Of a stretch of DNA of 64,000 bases, positions 24,419 to 33,890 are shown piece by piece. Numbering within the stretch: the stretch's first letter is position 1; each line of letters starts with the position of its first letter. The DNA lies in NCBI RefSeq assembly GCF_014648435.1, contig NZ_BMRC01000041.1:1-64000 (forward strand), in the 5' to 3' direction. The position numbers were made by a program, and so were the translations under genes. The notes beneath the pieces were generated by a model that made no database searches, was not told the origin of the DNA, and saw nothing but the letters and a program-made list of their open reading frames with translations. The DNA is from Nonomuraea spiralis (GTDB taxonomy: Bacteria; Actinomycetota; Actinomycetes; Streptosporangiales; Streptosporangiaceae).

Positions 24419-24763
24419 ATGGCTACAGAACTGACCACCTGCTCCCAAATTGAGTGGGAGTCGAGTTGCTGGGGCTCGCGTCCAGGCGAGGTGCCGGCGG
24501 AAACGGTCCCGCTGATCAAGTTCGGCAGACTCCAGCCGTGGCGGCCGATCCGTCTAGCAGCATGGCCGCCCGGGTCCAAGACTCTTCACGTTGTCCGCTC
24601 GCAGGAGCCTCAGCAGTGGCTTCCCGGTCACGAAGTCGTGACACCCGGGCAACGGTGGCCTCCGGTCGTTCCGATGATCGGGCTAAAGGCGATTATCGCC
24701 AGAACCACCATGATGGGCGTGCTCTTCGGGGCTGTGATCGCGCTGTGGGGTAGGTCTGGGTGA
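24419..24763 (+). CDS. Possible membrane protein or gene remnant, 114 aa
   Basis: Residues about 20-100 have a natural protein composition (PAETVPLIKFGRLQPWRP, then VVRSQEPQQWLPGHEVVTPG) and the C-terminus has a membrane-helix-like MMGVLFGAVIALWG. The N-terminal 18 residues look unrelated to the rest, so this may be the 3' end of a truncated gene whose start was lost. It is divergent from the small membrane gene with a 48-base gap. Confidence 0.4.
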   Translation: MATELTTCSQIEWESSCWGSRPGEVPAETVPLIKFGRLQPWRPIRLAAWPPGSKTLHVVRSQEPQQWLPGHEVVTPGQRWPPVVPMIGLKAIIARTTMMGVLFGAVIALWGRSG

Positions 24764-24940
24764 GAGTGTCCTTGGGGCAAGCCGATTGACGGTGGCAGTG
24801 CAAAGCGTGCAGCCCTTGGGAAGACATTGGGAAGGATCTCCCGCAAATGATCGCCGACAGCCGTACGTCACCGGACACACGAAAAAGCCCTTGACGGGCG
24901 TTCCCCCTGGTTGAGGGCGCTTTGCTGCTGGTCGAACGTG

Positions 24941-25076
24941 GTGCCCCCGGCAGGATTCGAACCTGCGGCACCCGCTTTAGGAGAGTGGAGCTTCCTCCGC
25001 CGGTTGCGACCGCTTGAGCTGGGCTAATAGCCCACTTGACGTTTGGGCTGTTCAAGATCATCCCGTACATGTCCCG
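24941..25076 (-). repeat. tRNA-Arg(CCT) 3'-half att-like repeat, left copy
   Basis: Read on the minus strand, 24939-24983 is the 3' half of a tRNA-Arg: anticodon loop CTCCTAA (anticodon CCT, 24979-24981), then variable loop, T-arm GCAGGTTCGAATCCTGC, acceptor CGGGGGC, discriminator A and an encoded CCA. The 5' half is absent, so it is not a functional tRNA. The homology with the right copy (39591-39719) continues about 90 bases beyond, ending in GATCATCCCGTACATGTCCCG. This is the usual outcome of element integration at a tRNA. Confidence 0.75.
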
Positions 25077-25439
25077 CCCTGTGGCGGTAGCGGCCACGTC
25101 ATCTGGTGGCCACCAGAGTAACAGCGTGGCGAGGTCTTGCATTGGAAGTGCAGCGGAGGAACAGCCTTCCCGAGTCATGGAAAGCTGCGGGAAGTCAAGT
25201 TGCCAGCGCTCTTGACGCCATGCTCATCGTTGGACATCGCACCAGAGAACTGGAGGGAGAAGATGCGAAAATGGCGGCCGGGATCGGCTGGAGCCACGGG
25301 TTACCTCCGGCACCTGTCTCCTGCCCGGCTCGAGTCGTCACCGACACAACACCCAGCAGGGCGTCCGCGTCGATGGCAGAGAGGACCTTCTCAATACGCT
25401 CAGCTGTCGGAGCCCGAGGGATCAGGCCTTGTCCAACCT
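25077..25439. other. Spacer inside the left edge of the bracketed cassette
   Basis: About 360 bases with open frames but no motif, good start or consistent composition. It lies between the att-like repeat and the decayed IS3 OrfA and is probably mobile-element debris. Confidence 0.4.
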
Positions 25440-25784
25440 CACCTGAGCAAGGTGCTGTACCAGCGAGCCGGCAGTCTGGGCCTGATGGAAGAGAGCTTCC
25501 GGCTCAGCCTTCTCGGAATCTCGTTCGCGCGCCGGAGTTCGGCGTTCTCCCGGCGCAGCCGCTTCAACTCAGCCGACTCATCCGTGGTGCGGCCGGGCCG
25601 GCTGCCTCTCGTCGATCCGGGCTTGGCGGACCTAGGTGCGCAGTGTCTCCGCGGTGCCGATGCCGAGCTTGGTCGCCACCTCGTTGATCGTGGCCCACTC
25701 GGTCGGGTAATCCGGCCGCACTTCGGCGACCATCCGCACCGCTCGGCGGCGCAGCTCGACGGGGTGGGGAGACTTACCTGGCAT
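25440..25784 (-). pseudogene. IS3-family transposase OrfA, broken
   Basis: Read from ATG 25784 on the minus strand, the first 50 codons give a typical OrfA helix-turn-helix (for example PDYPTEWATINEVATKLGIG), ending at an in-frame TAG (25632-25634) where TGG is expected. A second frame then gives the leucine-zipper end (TTDESAELKRLRRENAELRR, then RRLSRKLSSIRP). A nonsense change and a frameshift, and no OrfB, show it is inactive. Confidence 0.75.
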
Positions 25785-26020
25785 GGACTCGACCCTCTCA
25801 AGAGATCAAGCCTCCACCGAACCCGGCGCGGTTCAAGGTGTCGCGGCCCGGAGCGTGGCTCGTCGGTCACCTGCTTGACCAGTCGCGGTCGGCGGCGCAA
25901 ACGGCGGTCAACCAACACGCGCCTTCAGTGTAACGACTCGGCAGGATAACGCGATCCCGTGGTGGCGCAGTGCGTGCATGAATCACCAACACCAGCAGTA
26001 CACGGCTCTCCCCATTGGCA

Positions 26021-26048
26021 TCTGGAAAAGTCTGGTAGAGTCTGGAAC
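26021..26048 (+). promoter_or_regulatory. Three decamer repeats before the cassette operon
   Basis: TCTGGAAAAG, TCTGGTAGAG and TCTGGAACAT follow each other at 26021, 26031 and 26041, an exact 10-base period that ends on the ATG of the first gene. This is a likely operator. It overlaps the ribosome-binding region, so a bound protein or an RNA effect could both silence the operon. Confidence 0.5.
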
Positions 26049-26807
26049 ATGCAGGAAGGGCCGCAGCCGCTGGACATCGACGAGCTGCTACGTCAGCTGG
26101 CCGCGTTGACCAAGACACCCGGCCTTGACCAGCAGGCCGCCGAGCGGGTGGGCACAGCACTCGACGCGGCCGCTCAGTCCGTGCGCCAAGCCACGACCGG
26201 CACGGCGAGCTCTGCCGCCACACCGGCGCGCCAGCAGGCGGTGGACGCATTAAGCGAGTTGGGGGTGCCGGCGAATCCCGCGCTGATCGCCGAGTTCTGC
26301 CGCGCATACTTCGGCTCCGAACTTGCGCCACGGGCATTGGCCAGTATTCGTCGGGACGAGCTGCGCGCCTATCGGGCGAAAAGCAGCACCCGGTCGATGT
26401 GGGTGGTTCCAGCCCTCACCACCCAGCTCATGCCGGCGCGCGGTTATCTGGCGTTGTCGTCCTGGCCCGCGTGGTTGCGGATCCACGGCACCCGGTCCGC
26501 GCGGGTCGACGTGCTCCGAGTGCTACTAGTACTGCTCGACAGACTGGCCGGGTTGCGGGCGGCCAGCAGCGAAGTGTTGCGGTCGAGTCGCGAACAGCAG
26601 CGGGCCCGGATTTCCGATCTGGTAGTCAAGCTAGGCATTGGGGTGCCTGGCCTGGACCACCGCATCGACCCCGCGACCGCCCGCGAGGCCATTCAGGACG
26701 AACTGGACCAACTCGCGCCCAAGGACCGCGCGGAACGGGACGCTGCCGCCGCCGTTCTGTCCACTTTGGACGAGGAGCAGCGGCTTTTCGGACGAACCGA
26801 TCAGTAG
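26049..26807 (+). CDS. Unrecognised protein opening the kinase/HerA cassette, 252 aa
   Basis: I do not recognise this 252-aa protein. Residues 1-55 are helical with DELLRQLAAL and QQAAERVGTALDAAAQSVRQ, possibly a coiled coil; the centre (about 70-190) contains LSELGVPANPALIAEFCRAYFG and a hydrophobic patch (VDVLRVLLVLLDRLAGLR); the end is charged (KDRAERDAAAAVLSTLDEEQ). ATG 26049 was chosen because the frame upstream consists of the decamer repeats and transposon debris. It lies 24 bases before the helicase gene and is part of the same operon. A regulatory or adaptor role is possible from its position only. Confidence 0.65.
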   Translation: MQEGPQPLDIDELLRQLAALTKTPGLDQQAAERVGTALDAAAQSVRQATTGTASSAATPARQQAVDALSELGVPANPALIAEFCRAYFGSELAPRALASIRRDELRAYRAKSSTRSMWVVPALTTQLMPARGYLALSSWPAWLRIHGTRSARVDVLRVLLVLLDRLAGLRAASSEVLRSSREQQRARISDLVVKLGIGVPGLDHRIDPATAREAIQDELDQLAPKDRAERDAAAAVLSTLDEEQRLFGRTDQ

Positions 26808-26831
26808 GTAGCGACATGGGAAGGCTTCTTG

Positions 26832-28439
26832 ATGTTCAGGATCGATCCGGTGTTCACGGAGGCTGCGGCCGCGGTGTCCGGTCGCGAGGGCGCCGTGCTG
26901 CTGGTCGCGGACGGACCTGACCGACCCGATCTACTGCTCATCGATCGCATGGCCGGGCTGTACGCCATCGACCTCGACCCGAACGGGACGTCGCCGGATG
27001 ACCGCCAGCCCTGGGTCTCGATCAACCGGAAACGCGCCGAGTTACGCGAGTCGCTCACCGGTCTCGGCCCACCTGCGGTCGGCGCGGCGGTGGTACTCGG
27101 CGCTGCGGCAGGACGGCTACTCGGCTCGGACCAGCCGCATGCCAAGCGGATCGTGTTGTCCCGCCAGGACCTCACCGATCCGGCCTGGCCGGATCACCTG
27201 CCTCAGCGGCCGATCCCGGACGCCGAGTTCACCGCCATCGTCGACCGCCTCGCGCCGTCTGTGGTGTTCAGCAAGTCCGGGCGCACCGGCTCCACCGACC
27301 CGGGGGCGGCGGACCGGGCCGCAGCCCGGTTCCAACTGGACACCTCGCAGGCCGTGACCGCGCTGGCGCCGATCTCCGACGTGGCCGTGGCGACCGGGCC
27401 GCCGGGCAGCGGGAAAACGTTGCTGCTCGCCGCCCGGGCACGGGAACTGCGCCGGGTTCATCCGGACTGGGAGATCGCCGTGCTGGTGTACAACCGTGCG
27501 CTGGTGGCGTATGTGACGCGACTAGTGAACGACCCGTCGGTGCTGGTGACCACAGTCGGCAAGTTCGCCCACCGGCTTGGTTTCCGGATGGATCTCAATG
27601 GTGGCGACGGCGCTTCCAAGGATCTGACCAAGGCCAGGGCACGCGGGATTCCGCAGGCCTTCGACGCATTGCTTGTCGACGAGTTACAGGATTTCGACCC
27701 GGCTTGGCTACAGTTCGCGCTCGACACCGTCCGGCCCGGCCGTGGCGGCGCGTTGCTCGTCGGTGACCAGGCGCAGGGGCTGTACCGAGACGTCGATCTG
27801 ACCTCGGCGCTAACTGGCCGCGACGTCGTCCGCCACACGCTGGCTCGGCCGTACCGCAGCACGAAACAAGTGCTGCGCGCCGCAAGCGTGCTGACCGGGC
27901 AACATGTGGCCGGGATCGACGGTGCGCCGGACGGGCAACCGGTCGATCTGATCTGGGCGGACTCAAAGAACGCGCAACTCGACTGCGTTGTTTGGGAAAT
28001 CGCCGCTCTGCTCGCCGACGGACGGCGGCAGCCAGGCGAGATCGCCGTCCTGCTCACGCAATGGCGCGGCCTTACAAAATTGCGTGCCGCGTTGACCTCG
28101 GCCGATATTCCGTTCCATGTGTTCGACCGGAACGACCCGTCCGGATTCGACTCCAACACGTCGACGGTGAAGATAATCACCGTGCATTCCGGGAAGGGCT
28201 ACGAGTTCCCGATGGTGTTCCTGGTCGGATTGGAAACCTTACCGGCGGGAATCGACGAGCCGACCAGGCAACGGGAACGTGTCGGGTTCGTCGGCGCCAC
28301 CCGCGCCGCGGACCAGTTGCTTATCACTTACACGAAGTCCACGGCCCACGTCGACCGGCTGGCGGCGCTGAACACCGACGTCCGGCGCTGGACCTGGCCT
28401 GACGACTACAAGATCGACAATCGCAAAGAGGTGAAGTGA
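26832..28439 (+). CDS. UvrD/Rep-like superfamily 1 helicase, 535 aa
   Basis: A 535-aa SF1 ATPase. Motifs in order: Walker A VATGPPGSGKTLLL at about 186-199, Walker B LLVDELQDFD at about 279-288, motif III-like LLVGDQAQGLYRD at about 312-324, motif IV LARPYRST at about 337-344, motif V TVHSGKGYEFP at about 452-462, and motif VI VGFVGATRAADQLLI at about 483-497. All the ATPase motifs look intact, so it should be active. The first 180 residues are not a known domain to me and may bind a partner or nucleic acid. Start ATG 26832 is preferred over TTG 26829 on spacing from GGGAAGG. It ends one base before the kinase gene. It lacks a recognisable nuclease domain, unlike AddA-type proteins. Confidence 0.85.
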   Translation: MFRIDPVFTEAAAAVSGREGAVLLVADGPDRPDLLLIDRMAGLYAIDLDPNGTSPDDRQPWVSINRKRAELRESLTGLGPPAVGAAVVLGAAAGRLLGSDQPHAKRIVLSRQDLTDPAWPDHLPQRPIPDAEFTAIVDRLAPSVVFSKSGRTGSTDPGAADRAAARFQLDTSQAVTALAPISDVAVATGPPGSGKTLLLAARARELRRVHPDWEIAVLVYNRALVAYVTRLVNDPSVLVTTVGKFAHRLGFRMDLNGGDGASKDLTKARARGIPQAFDALLVDELQDFDPAWLQFALDTVRPGRGGALLVGDQAQGLYRDVDLTSALTGRDVVRHTLARPYRSTKQVLRAASVLTGQHVAGIDGAPDGQPVDLIWADSKNAQLDCVVWEIAALLADGRRQPGEIAVLLTQWRGLTKLRAALTSADIPFHVFDRNDPSGFDSNTSTVKIITVHSGKGYEFPMVFLVGLETLPAGIDEPTRQRERVGFVGATRAADQLLITYTKSTAHVDRLAALNTDVRRWTWPDDYKIDNRKEVK

Positions 28440-28440
28440 C

Positions 28441-31400
28441 GTGGCGCGGCTGCACGTGCTCAGCGACTGGCACGGCCCAGGCGAAGAAAGAACGGCCCGC
28501 CGGCTCGCGGCCGAGCTACCGGACGACTGGGACGTCATCGCCGGGCGCCAGATCCCGACGCACACCGACCCGGTCGATTTGGACCTGATCGTGGTCGGCG
28601 TCAACGGCATCTACGTTTGCGAGGAGAAATCCTGGGGCCCACACGTGGTCGCGGGCGAAGTAGCATGGTACGTCAACGGCGAGCAGCGGTCCGATCCCGT
28701 CGGCCAGGTGGCGCACGCGGCCCGGGTGCTGGCCGGCCGACTGCGCACGAAGGTCGGCGGGTGGACTGCGGCGCAGGCCAACTTGCCCCGCGGGGTTCGC
28801 CCGGTCACCGGCCATGTGGTCATGTCTCACTCGTCGATCGACCTATCCGGGACCGGCGATCTCGGCGAGGACAAGGTGGTCACGCTGGATGCTGCGGCTG
28901 CCATGCTGACCGCCCGGGACGCCGCCCTGCCGGACACGATGTCCGCACTGCGTCCAAAAGCGATGAGCTACCTGCTCGGTCTCAGTCCGCGAAACCTGGC
29001 CGAGGCCCCGAAGCAGATAATGCAGTACAAAGTCGCCGGACTACTTGGGACCGATGGCAACGCCCGGGTCTACGCCGGTAGCAACCCGGCGGGCGAACTG
29101 GTGTTCCTGCACTGCGTTCCAGTGGCCAACGCCACTGACCGGCCTGCTGCGGAACTGCTCGCCAAACGCGAGCATGACGCGCTTACCTTGTTGGCCAAGG
29201 AAGATCGTACCTGGCATGTACGCGACTGGTTCGACTGGGAGGGATACCGGATCACCCCGATCGTGCCTGACCTGAGTGGCATCAGTCTATGGAAACTCAG
29301 CGGTGACCGTCCGACACCGACCGATCAGGAAAACCGGATTCCGCCGGAAATCGCCAAACCCGTCGTGCACGACGCGTTCGCAGCGTTGACCTCCGTGCAC
29401 GCGAAGGAGATCATGCATCGAGCCCTCCGGCCCCGGTACATCGAGCTCACCGGCAACGACCGGGTCCGCTTCCGCGACTTCAGTCGGGCGCGGATCCCCA
29501 GCGTGGAAACCATCGCTCCCAGCTTGTTCGACGACCATCCGTCGACGCCGTTTCGCGCCCCGGGCGCCACCATGGAATTCTTCGGCACCAAAGATGACGT
29601 CTACAGCTTGGCGCTGTCCCTGGTGCTGTGGATCCACGGTGACCAGGACGAGACGCCGGACCACGACCAGGCCAGGGAACGCGCGGCGGCCTATCCGGAG
29701 ATAGGTGAACTGATGGCCCGCTGTCTCGCGCCGGACTACAACGACCGACCGGAAGCCGCGGAAGTGGCCTCAGCGACCGCGCCGGACAAGGCGACGGCAT
29801 TAGCGATCATCGAGGACGCGTCGACACCGATAGCAGGCCAGTTGGTAGCCGACAGATACCGGCTGAAACACCAACTCGGCGAGGGCGCATGGGCCGTCAC
29901 CTGGCTCGCCACCGACGAACAGCTCCAGGGTGAGCTGCGCACGCTCAAATACCTGAAACCGGATCGCGTGTCATGGGCACAGGCATTCGACGAATATCAA
30001 AACACCGACACGCTGCGCAGCCGCTTCTGCGCCCGGGTGTACGACCTGCGCCCCGAACCGGAACCGGGCGTGCTGGTCCAGGAATACGTACCGGGCACTA
30101 CGCTCAAAGAACTCGTCACGCGCGAAACCCCGACCGGGGACGAGTTCCGGCGCATCGCGCTGGACGTGCTTGCTGGCCTCGGCGACGCGCACCAGCAGGG
30201 CCTGTACCACAGGGACGTCAGCCCCGCCAACATCATCGTGCGGGAGGATGGCGCCGCCCGGCTGATCGACTTCGGGCTGGCCGCACACGTCGACGACGCC
30301 CATTCCGCGGTCGGCTCGCCACCATTCACCGCGCCGGAGGTGTGGGAGCGCCGCGCTTGGTCCCCCGCCGCCGACCTGTATGCCGCCGCCGCGTCGATCC
30401 TGCACGCAATGCTCGGCCGCTACCCCTATGCCAGTACCGATCTGTCAGGCCGCAGGACGTTGGTGCCGCCGTCCGACGAGGACCGGCTACGGTTCGGCGG
30501 CGCCTTTTTGGACGCGCTCTACCAGGGCGTGTCGTACGACCCGGCTGACCGACCGCAGAGCGCCGCAGATTTCGCGCGACTGCTCACCGAGCCGAGCACT
30601 CCGTCCACTACGGACAAACGCAAGGTGAATCCTACGGTGGCCGCGCTGCGTGGGCTGTACCGGGAAAGCGGCATCGGCAACGCCGGAAACCGCGGCCTAG
30701 ACGACGTTTTCGCGCACGACACTTACGCGAAAACCCGGCTGGACACCGAACTGCTGCCAGCAATACTCAACAAGAAGCTCGACGTCGTGGTGCTGAGCGG
30801 TAATCCCGGTGACGGCAAGACCTCGTTCCTTGTCAAGGTGGGTGACGCACTGGACGCTCGGCAGGCGGAAAAGGTGCACGAAGACAAGGCTGGTTGGGTC
30901 AAACGGCTCGACGGCCACACGTTCGTCGCGGTCTACGACGCCTCGGAGTCCAACGGCGCGCTGTCCTCCGACGAGATGCTGTATCGGGCGCTCGACTTAG
31001 CCGATGGCGAGGACCGGAACCGGTGCACGGTGCTGATCGCCGCGAACGACGGCCGAGTCACCCAGTTCTTCACCGAAAACGAAGACCTGTACCCGGACGT
31101 CGCTGCGGAACTGTCCAAGCAACGCCGAGGCGACGCATCCCCGGACTCCCGGGTGGTACTAGTCGACCTCAAGCAACGGGCGTTGGCGATGCCGAAAAAG
31201 GCCGACGCAAACGGCGAAGCGCCTGATCTTGCGGCAGCTATTCTAGATCTGTTCACAACCGACTTCCGCTGGTCGGACTGCGCCGGCTGCGTGTCTCGAG
31301 ACGTCTGCCCGATTCTCCGCAACGCCACGGACCTGCGAGCACCGGCCACCAAGGCGGCGGTCATGGAGCTCGTACTCACCAGCCACCTGCGCCGCCGTCG

Positions 31401-32247
31401 GCGGGCGACCGTGCGGGACGTCCGGTCCGCATTCGCCTGGCTGATCACTGGCGACCTGTCTTGCGGCGAAGTTCACTCGGAACGCGAGGCGGACGAAAAC
31501 CCGGCCACCGACGCCCGGTTACTGCCTGGTCTGACCTTCGCCGGCGCCAGCAGCGACAACCTGCTCCAGGAATGGGCCGAACTCGACCCGGCCGGACTCC
31601 CAGCGCCCGGCGCCATCCGAGCCGCAAGAGCTAGAGAATACCTCATCCCCGACCTGCACACTATCCTCGACGCGGATATACGTCGACTCAAGCGGGCATT
31701 GTTCCTCGGCCAGTGGGGCACTGTATCCGGACGGTTGGAGGTGCGTAGTTACCGGCATCTCGATGAATACCTCGGCGCCCTGGACACGCCAGAGCAAGCG
31801 CTGCCACGGTTCCTCGCCGGACTGTCCAGAGTGCTGGGCTTCGTCGGCTACGACGGCGTCCGCCTCGCATTGCGGGACCAGATGTACGACGCGCCTGCGG
31901 TACGCGCCATCGTGGTAATTAAGGAATTGGATCCGACCGAGTTCGCGCTGGCCGCAAGCGGAGCACGTTCCCGCTACATCGAGTCGTTCCCCGACCTGTT
32001 GGTGCTGCGACATTCCTCCGGCGCGGAACTCCGGATCACCTTGGACACCGCGGAGTTGCTGCTGCGCGCCGCCGACGGGGAGATCCTCGGTGACCTGGCT
32101 TCGGAGGCGATCCGCCAGGAGGTCACTGCGTTCGGCGACCGGCTGCGTCGGGAACCAGCACACGCGGTACGGATCATCGACGGCTCCGGCCGTTCGCTGC
32201 GGGCAAAGGCCATCGGCGGCCAGATCGTGCGGGAGGACGCGCCATGA
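28441..32247 (+). CDS. NERD-pseudokinase-Ser/Thr kinase-ATPase fusion, 1268 aa
   Basis: A very large signalling/nuclease protein. (1) NERD nuclease-like domain at about 1-130: VDLDLIV (Asp48) then CEEKSW (Glu61/62, Lys63), the D...ExK core. (2) A kinase-fold domain at about 195-430 in which the catalytic loop reads HRALRPRYI, losing the Asp: a pseudokinase. (3) An intact Hanks-type kinase at about 465-725: glycine loop LGEGAWAV, catalytic loop HRDVSPANI (about 590), DFG in LIDFGLA (about 608). (4) A C-terminal P-loop ATPase at about 740-1268, Walker A SGNPGDGKTSF (about 786), with a four-Cys patch, CAGCVSRDVC, near 945. Starts at GTG 28441 behind AGAGGTGAAG. The first three domains mirror PglW, encoded 12 kb away; the ATPase end differs. 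The order of this gene and the two after it recalls the kinase-HerA half of MADS, which I cannot confirm. Confidence 0.85.
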   Translation: MARLHVLSDWHGPGEERTARRLAAELPDDWDVIAGRQIPTHTDPVDLDLIVVGVNGIYVCEEKSWGPHVVAGEVAWYVNGEQRSDPVGQVAHAARVLAGRLRTKVGGWTAAQANLPRGVRPVTGHVVMSHSSIDLSGTGDLGEDKVVTLDAAAAMLTARDAALPDTMSALRPKAMSYLLGLSPRNLAEAPKQIMQYKVAGLLGTDGNARVYAGSNPAGELVFLHCVPVANATDRPAAELLAKREHDALTLLAKEDRTWHVRDWFDWEGYRITPIVPDLSGISLWKLSGDRPTPTDQENRIPPEIAKPVVHDAFAALTSVHAKEIMHRALRPRYIELTGNDRVRFRDFSRARIPSVETIAPSLFDDHPSTPFRAPGATMEFFGTKDDVYSLALSLVLWIHGDQDETPDHDQARERAAAYPEIGELMARCLAPDYNDRPEAAEVASATAPDKATALAIIEDASTPIAGQLVADRYRLKHQLGEGAWAVTWLATDEQLQGELRTLKYLKPDRVSWAQAFDEYQNTDTLRSRFCARVYDLRPEPEPGVLVQEYVPGTTLKELVTRETPTGDEFRRIALDVLAGLGDAHQQGLYHRDVSPANIIVREDGAARLIDFGLAAHVDDAHSAVGSPPFTAPEVWERRAWSPAADLYAAAASILHAMLGRYPYASTDLSGRRTLVPPSDEDRLRFGGAFLDALYQGVSYDPADRPQSAADFARLLTEPSTPSTTDKRKVNPTVAALRGLYRESGIGNAGNRGLDDVFAHDTYAKTRLDTELLPAILNKKLDVVVLSGNPGDGKTSFLVKVGDALDARQAEKVHEDKAGWVKRLDGHTFVAVYDASESNGALSSDEMLYRALDLADGEDRNRCTVLIAANDGRVTQFFTENEDLYPDVAAELSKQRRGDASPDSRVVLVDLKQRALAMPKKADANGEAPDLAAAILDLFTTDFRWSDCAGCVSRDVCPILRNATDLRAPATKAAVMELVLTSHLRRRRRATVRDVRSAFAWLITGDLSCGEVHSEREADENPATDARLLPGLTFAGASSDNLLQEWAELDPAGLPAPGAIRAARAREYLIPDLHTILDADIRRLKRALFLGQWGTVSGRLEVRSYRHLDEYLGALDTPEQALPRFLAGLSRVLGFVGYDGVRLALRDQMYDAPAVRAIVVIKELDPTEFALAASGARSRYIESFPDLLVLRHSSGAELRITLDTAELLLRAADGEILGDLASEAIRQEVTAFGDRLRREPAHAVRIIDGSGRSLRAKAIGGQIVREDAP

Positions 32248-33890
32248 CCATCAAACTGACCAAGGCGATGAGCACCTATCTGTACCGGCCGCTGACGATT
32301 TTCAGCACACTGGACACGGATGTGGACCGCGTGCTGCCCCATCTGTTCGAGGCGTGTGTCAAGGGCGGCCGATCGGCCAGGTTCTTGACCAACGAACGGG
32401 ACTACGCCGGATATCGGGACCGGCTGCTCAACGGCGAGCACATGACTGGCTTCAATTCACCGGACGCCCGGGAGCTGATGGACGGCTGGCTGCGCTCCTG
32501 CATCGTCGACATGGGCACTGTCGGCAAGGCGCACAATGACGAACAGATGTTGTCGGTTGCTCCCCTCACCTTGGCGGCCTATCGGGCGGGCGTACCCCGG
32601 ACACGAACCCGGCACCGCCATATCGACGACTTCGCCTATCAACTTCTGCGCACCCAGGTAGCCCGCCGAACAGCGGGCAACCCGACCGGTGAACTCCGCA
32701 GGCTCATCGCGGAGCATATTGGCCATGGTCTGGGGATCGGACACGAGCCGAAATGGCAACCCGAACTGATCGACCCGAGCAAGCTGGACATCAGCGCACT
32801 CCTCGAGTTTCGTTTCCTCGAAGGATTCGAGATGGGCGATGCGCGGGAATTTAAGCAAGAATCGCAAGTACCGAACCCGCTCCCCGGCGTAACGGGGCGT
32901 CTGGGGGAAATGCTTCTCGCACACCTCCTTGCCTATGCCAACCGGTTGCCGACAGCTGCGTTAATGTCCACCTTTGCCGGGCTGCTCGCCCTCGGTGTCT
33001 TCACTCTCACACTTCGGGTTAACGCGGCGGGACGAGAACTGTTGCGTACCGGTACCCCGCCTGCGGACATGATCGAGGACCGCCCGAAATCGCCGATCGA
33101 ACTGTACTGCGACTTCACCGGCGGAATAAACGACGATTCGGACAGACTGTCCCGGTTGTGCGTAGAGCGCGATCTCAATCAGATCAGGCTCACTTTCCGT
33201 GACCGCATGACTCTCATGATCGTCGAGTTGGCGGTCCAGCGGATCCCGGACGAGCGAGAGCGACGTGAAGCGCTTTCCGACCCAGATAAGCTGGCCCAAC
33301 TTGCCGAACTACGCGAACACGACGTCATAGAAATGTTTGCGATGAGCCAGCTCTACGACATCGCGGCAATCAACCAGCGCACCGCTGAACACATCTCGGA
33401 AGATGAAGCCGACTTCCTAGACAGAACACAACACTCCGATAAAAGCGAACTTAACAAACTGCTAGACGTTCTTGAGTTTGTCAACCAAGATCGCGCAACG
33501 TCAAACGCGGTAGGCTGGTTTAGATCGGTCGGCGGGCTGCGTAAACCGTACGGAATTCTCACCGGGTCGTCCAATAGCCGCCGGTCGTGGCGATACGCGC
33601 CGACAGACGAACTACTGCAGATTCTGCTGATGACGGTGTTCGTCCGGCCCGATATGTCGGTCCGGCCGACCATATCGCTCAAGGACCTGTTGCGAGAGCT
33701 TCGCGACCGATTCGGCATTCTCGTCGACTCGCCTCCGGCGTTTCTGGACGGCGCGGAGGCACGCGCCGCCGCGGCGGCCAACCTGGCGGCATTCAAGCGC
33801 AGGCTGCAACTGCTCGGATGTTTCGACAGCTTGTCCGACGACTTCTCCGAACAGATCGTTCGCCACCCGCTGGGAGATCGTGATGCCTGA
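32244..33890 (+). CDS. Unrecognised cassette protein, 548 aa
   Basis: A 548-aa protein with no motif I can name. It begins with a beta-rich segment (LTKAMSTYLYRPLTIFSTLD, residues 4-23) and is then mostly alpha-helical, with no membrane helix; one hydrophobic stretch at about residues 235-255 is probably buried. No Walker, nuclease or methyltransferase motifs are visible. It overlaps the genes on both sides (ATGA at 32244; 8 bases at the end), so it is made in step with the kinase and the HerA-like protein and is probably a stable subunit of the same complex. In gene order it corresponds to DndG/DptG or MAD7, which are also motif-poor proteins; that comparison rests on position, not on seen similarity. 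Confidence 0.75.
   Translation: MTIKLTKAMSTYLYRPLTIFSTLDTDVDRVLPHLFEACVKGGRSARFLTNERDYAGYRDRLLNGEHMTGFNSPDARELMDGWLRSCIVDMGTVGKAHNDEQMLSVAPLTLAAYRAGVPRTRTRHRHIDDFAYQLLRTQVARRTAGNPTGELRRLIAEHIGHGLGIGHEPKWQPELIDPSKLDISALLEFRFLEGFEMGDAREFKQESQVPNPLPGVTGRLGEMLLAHLLAYANRLPTAALMSTFAGLLALGVFTLTLRVNAAGRELLRTGTPPADMIEDRPKSPIELYCDFTGGINDDSDRLSRLCVERDLNQIRLTFRDRMTLMIVELAVQRIPDERERREALSDPDKLAQLAELREHDVIEMFAMSQLYDIAAINQRTAEHISEDEADFLDRTQHSDKSELNKLLDVLEFVNQDRATSNAVGWFRSVGGLRKPYGILTGSSNSRRSWRYAPTDELLQILLMTVFVRPDMSVRPTISLKDLLRELRDRFGILVDSPPAFLDGAEARAAAAANLAAFKRRLQLLGCFDSLSDDFSEQIVRHPLGDRDA

Noticed and set aside
24939..25020. Functional tRNA-Arg gene
   Set aside because: Only the 3' half from the anticodon loop onward is tRNA-like; no 5' acceptor or D-arm can pair with it.
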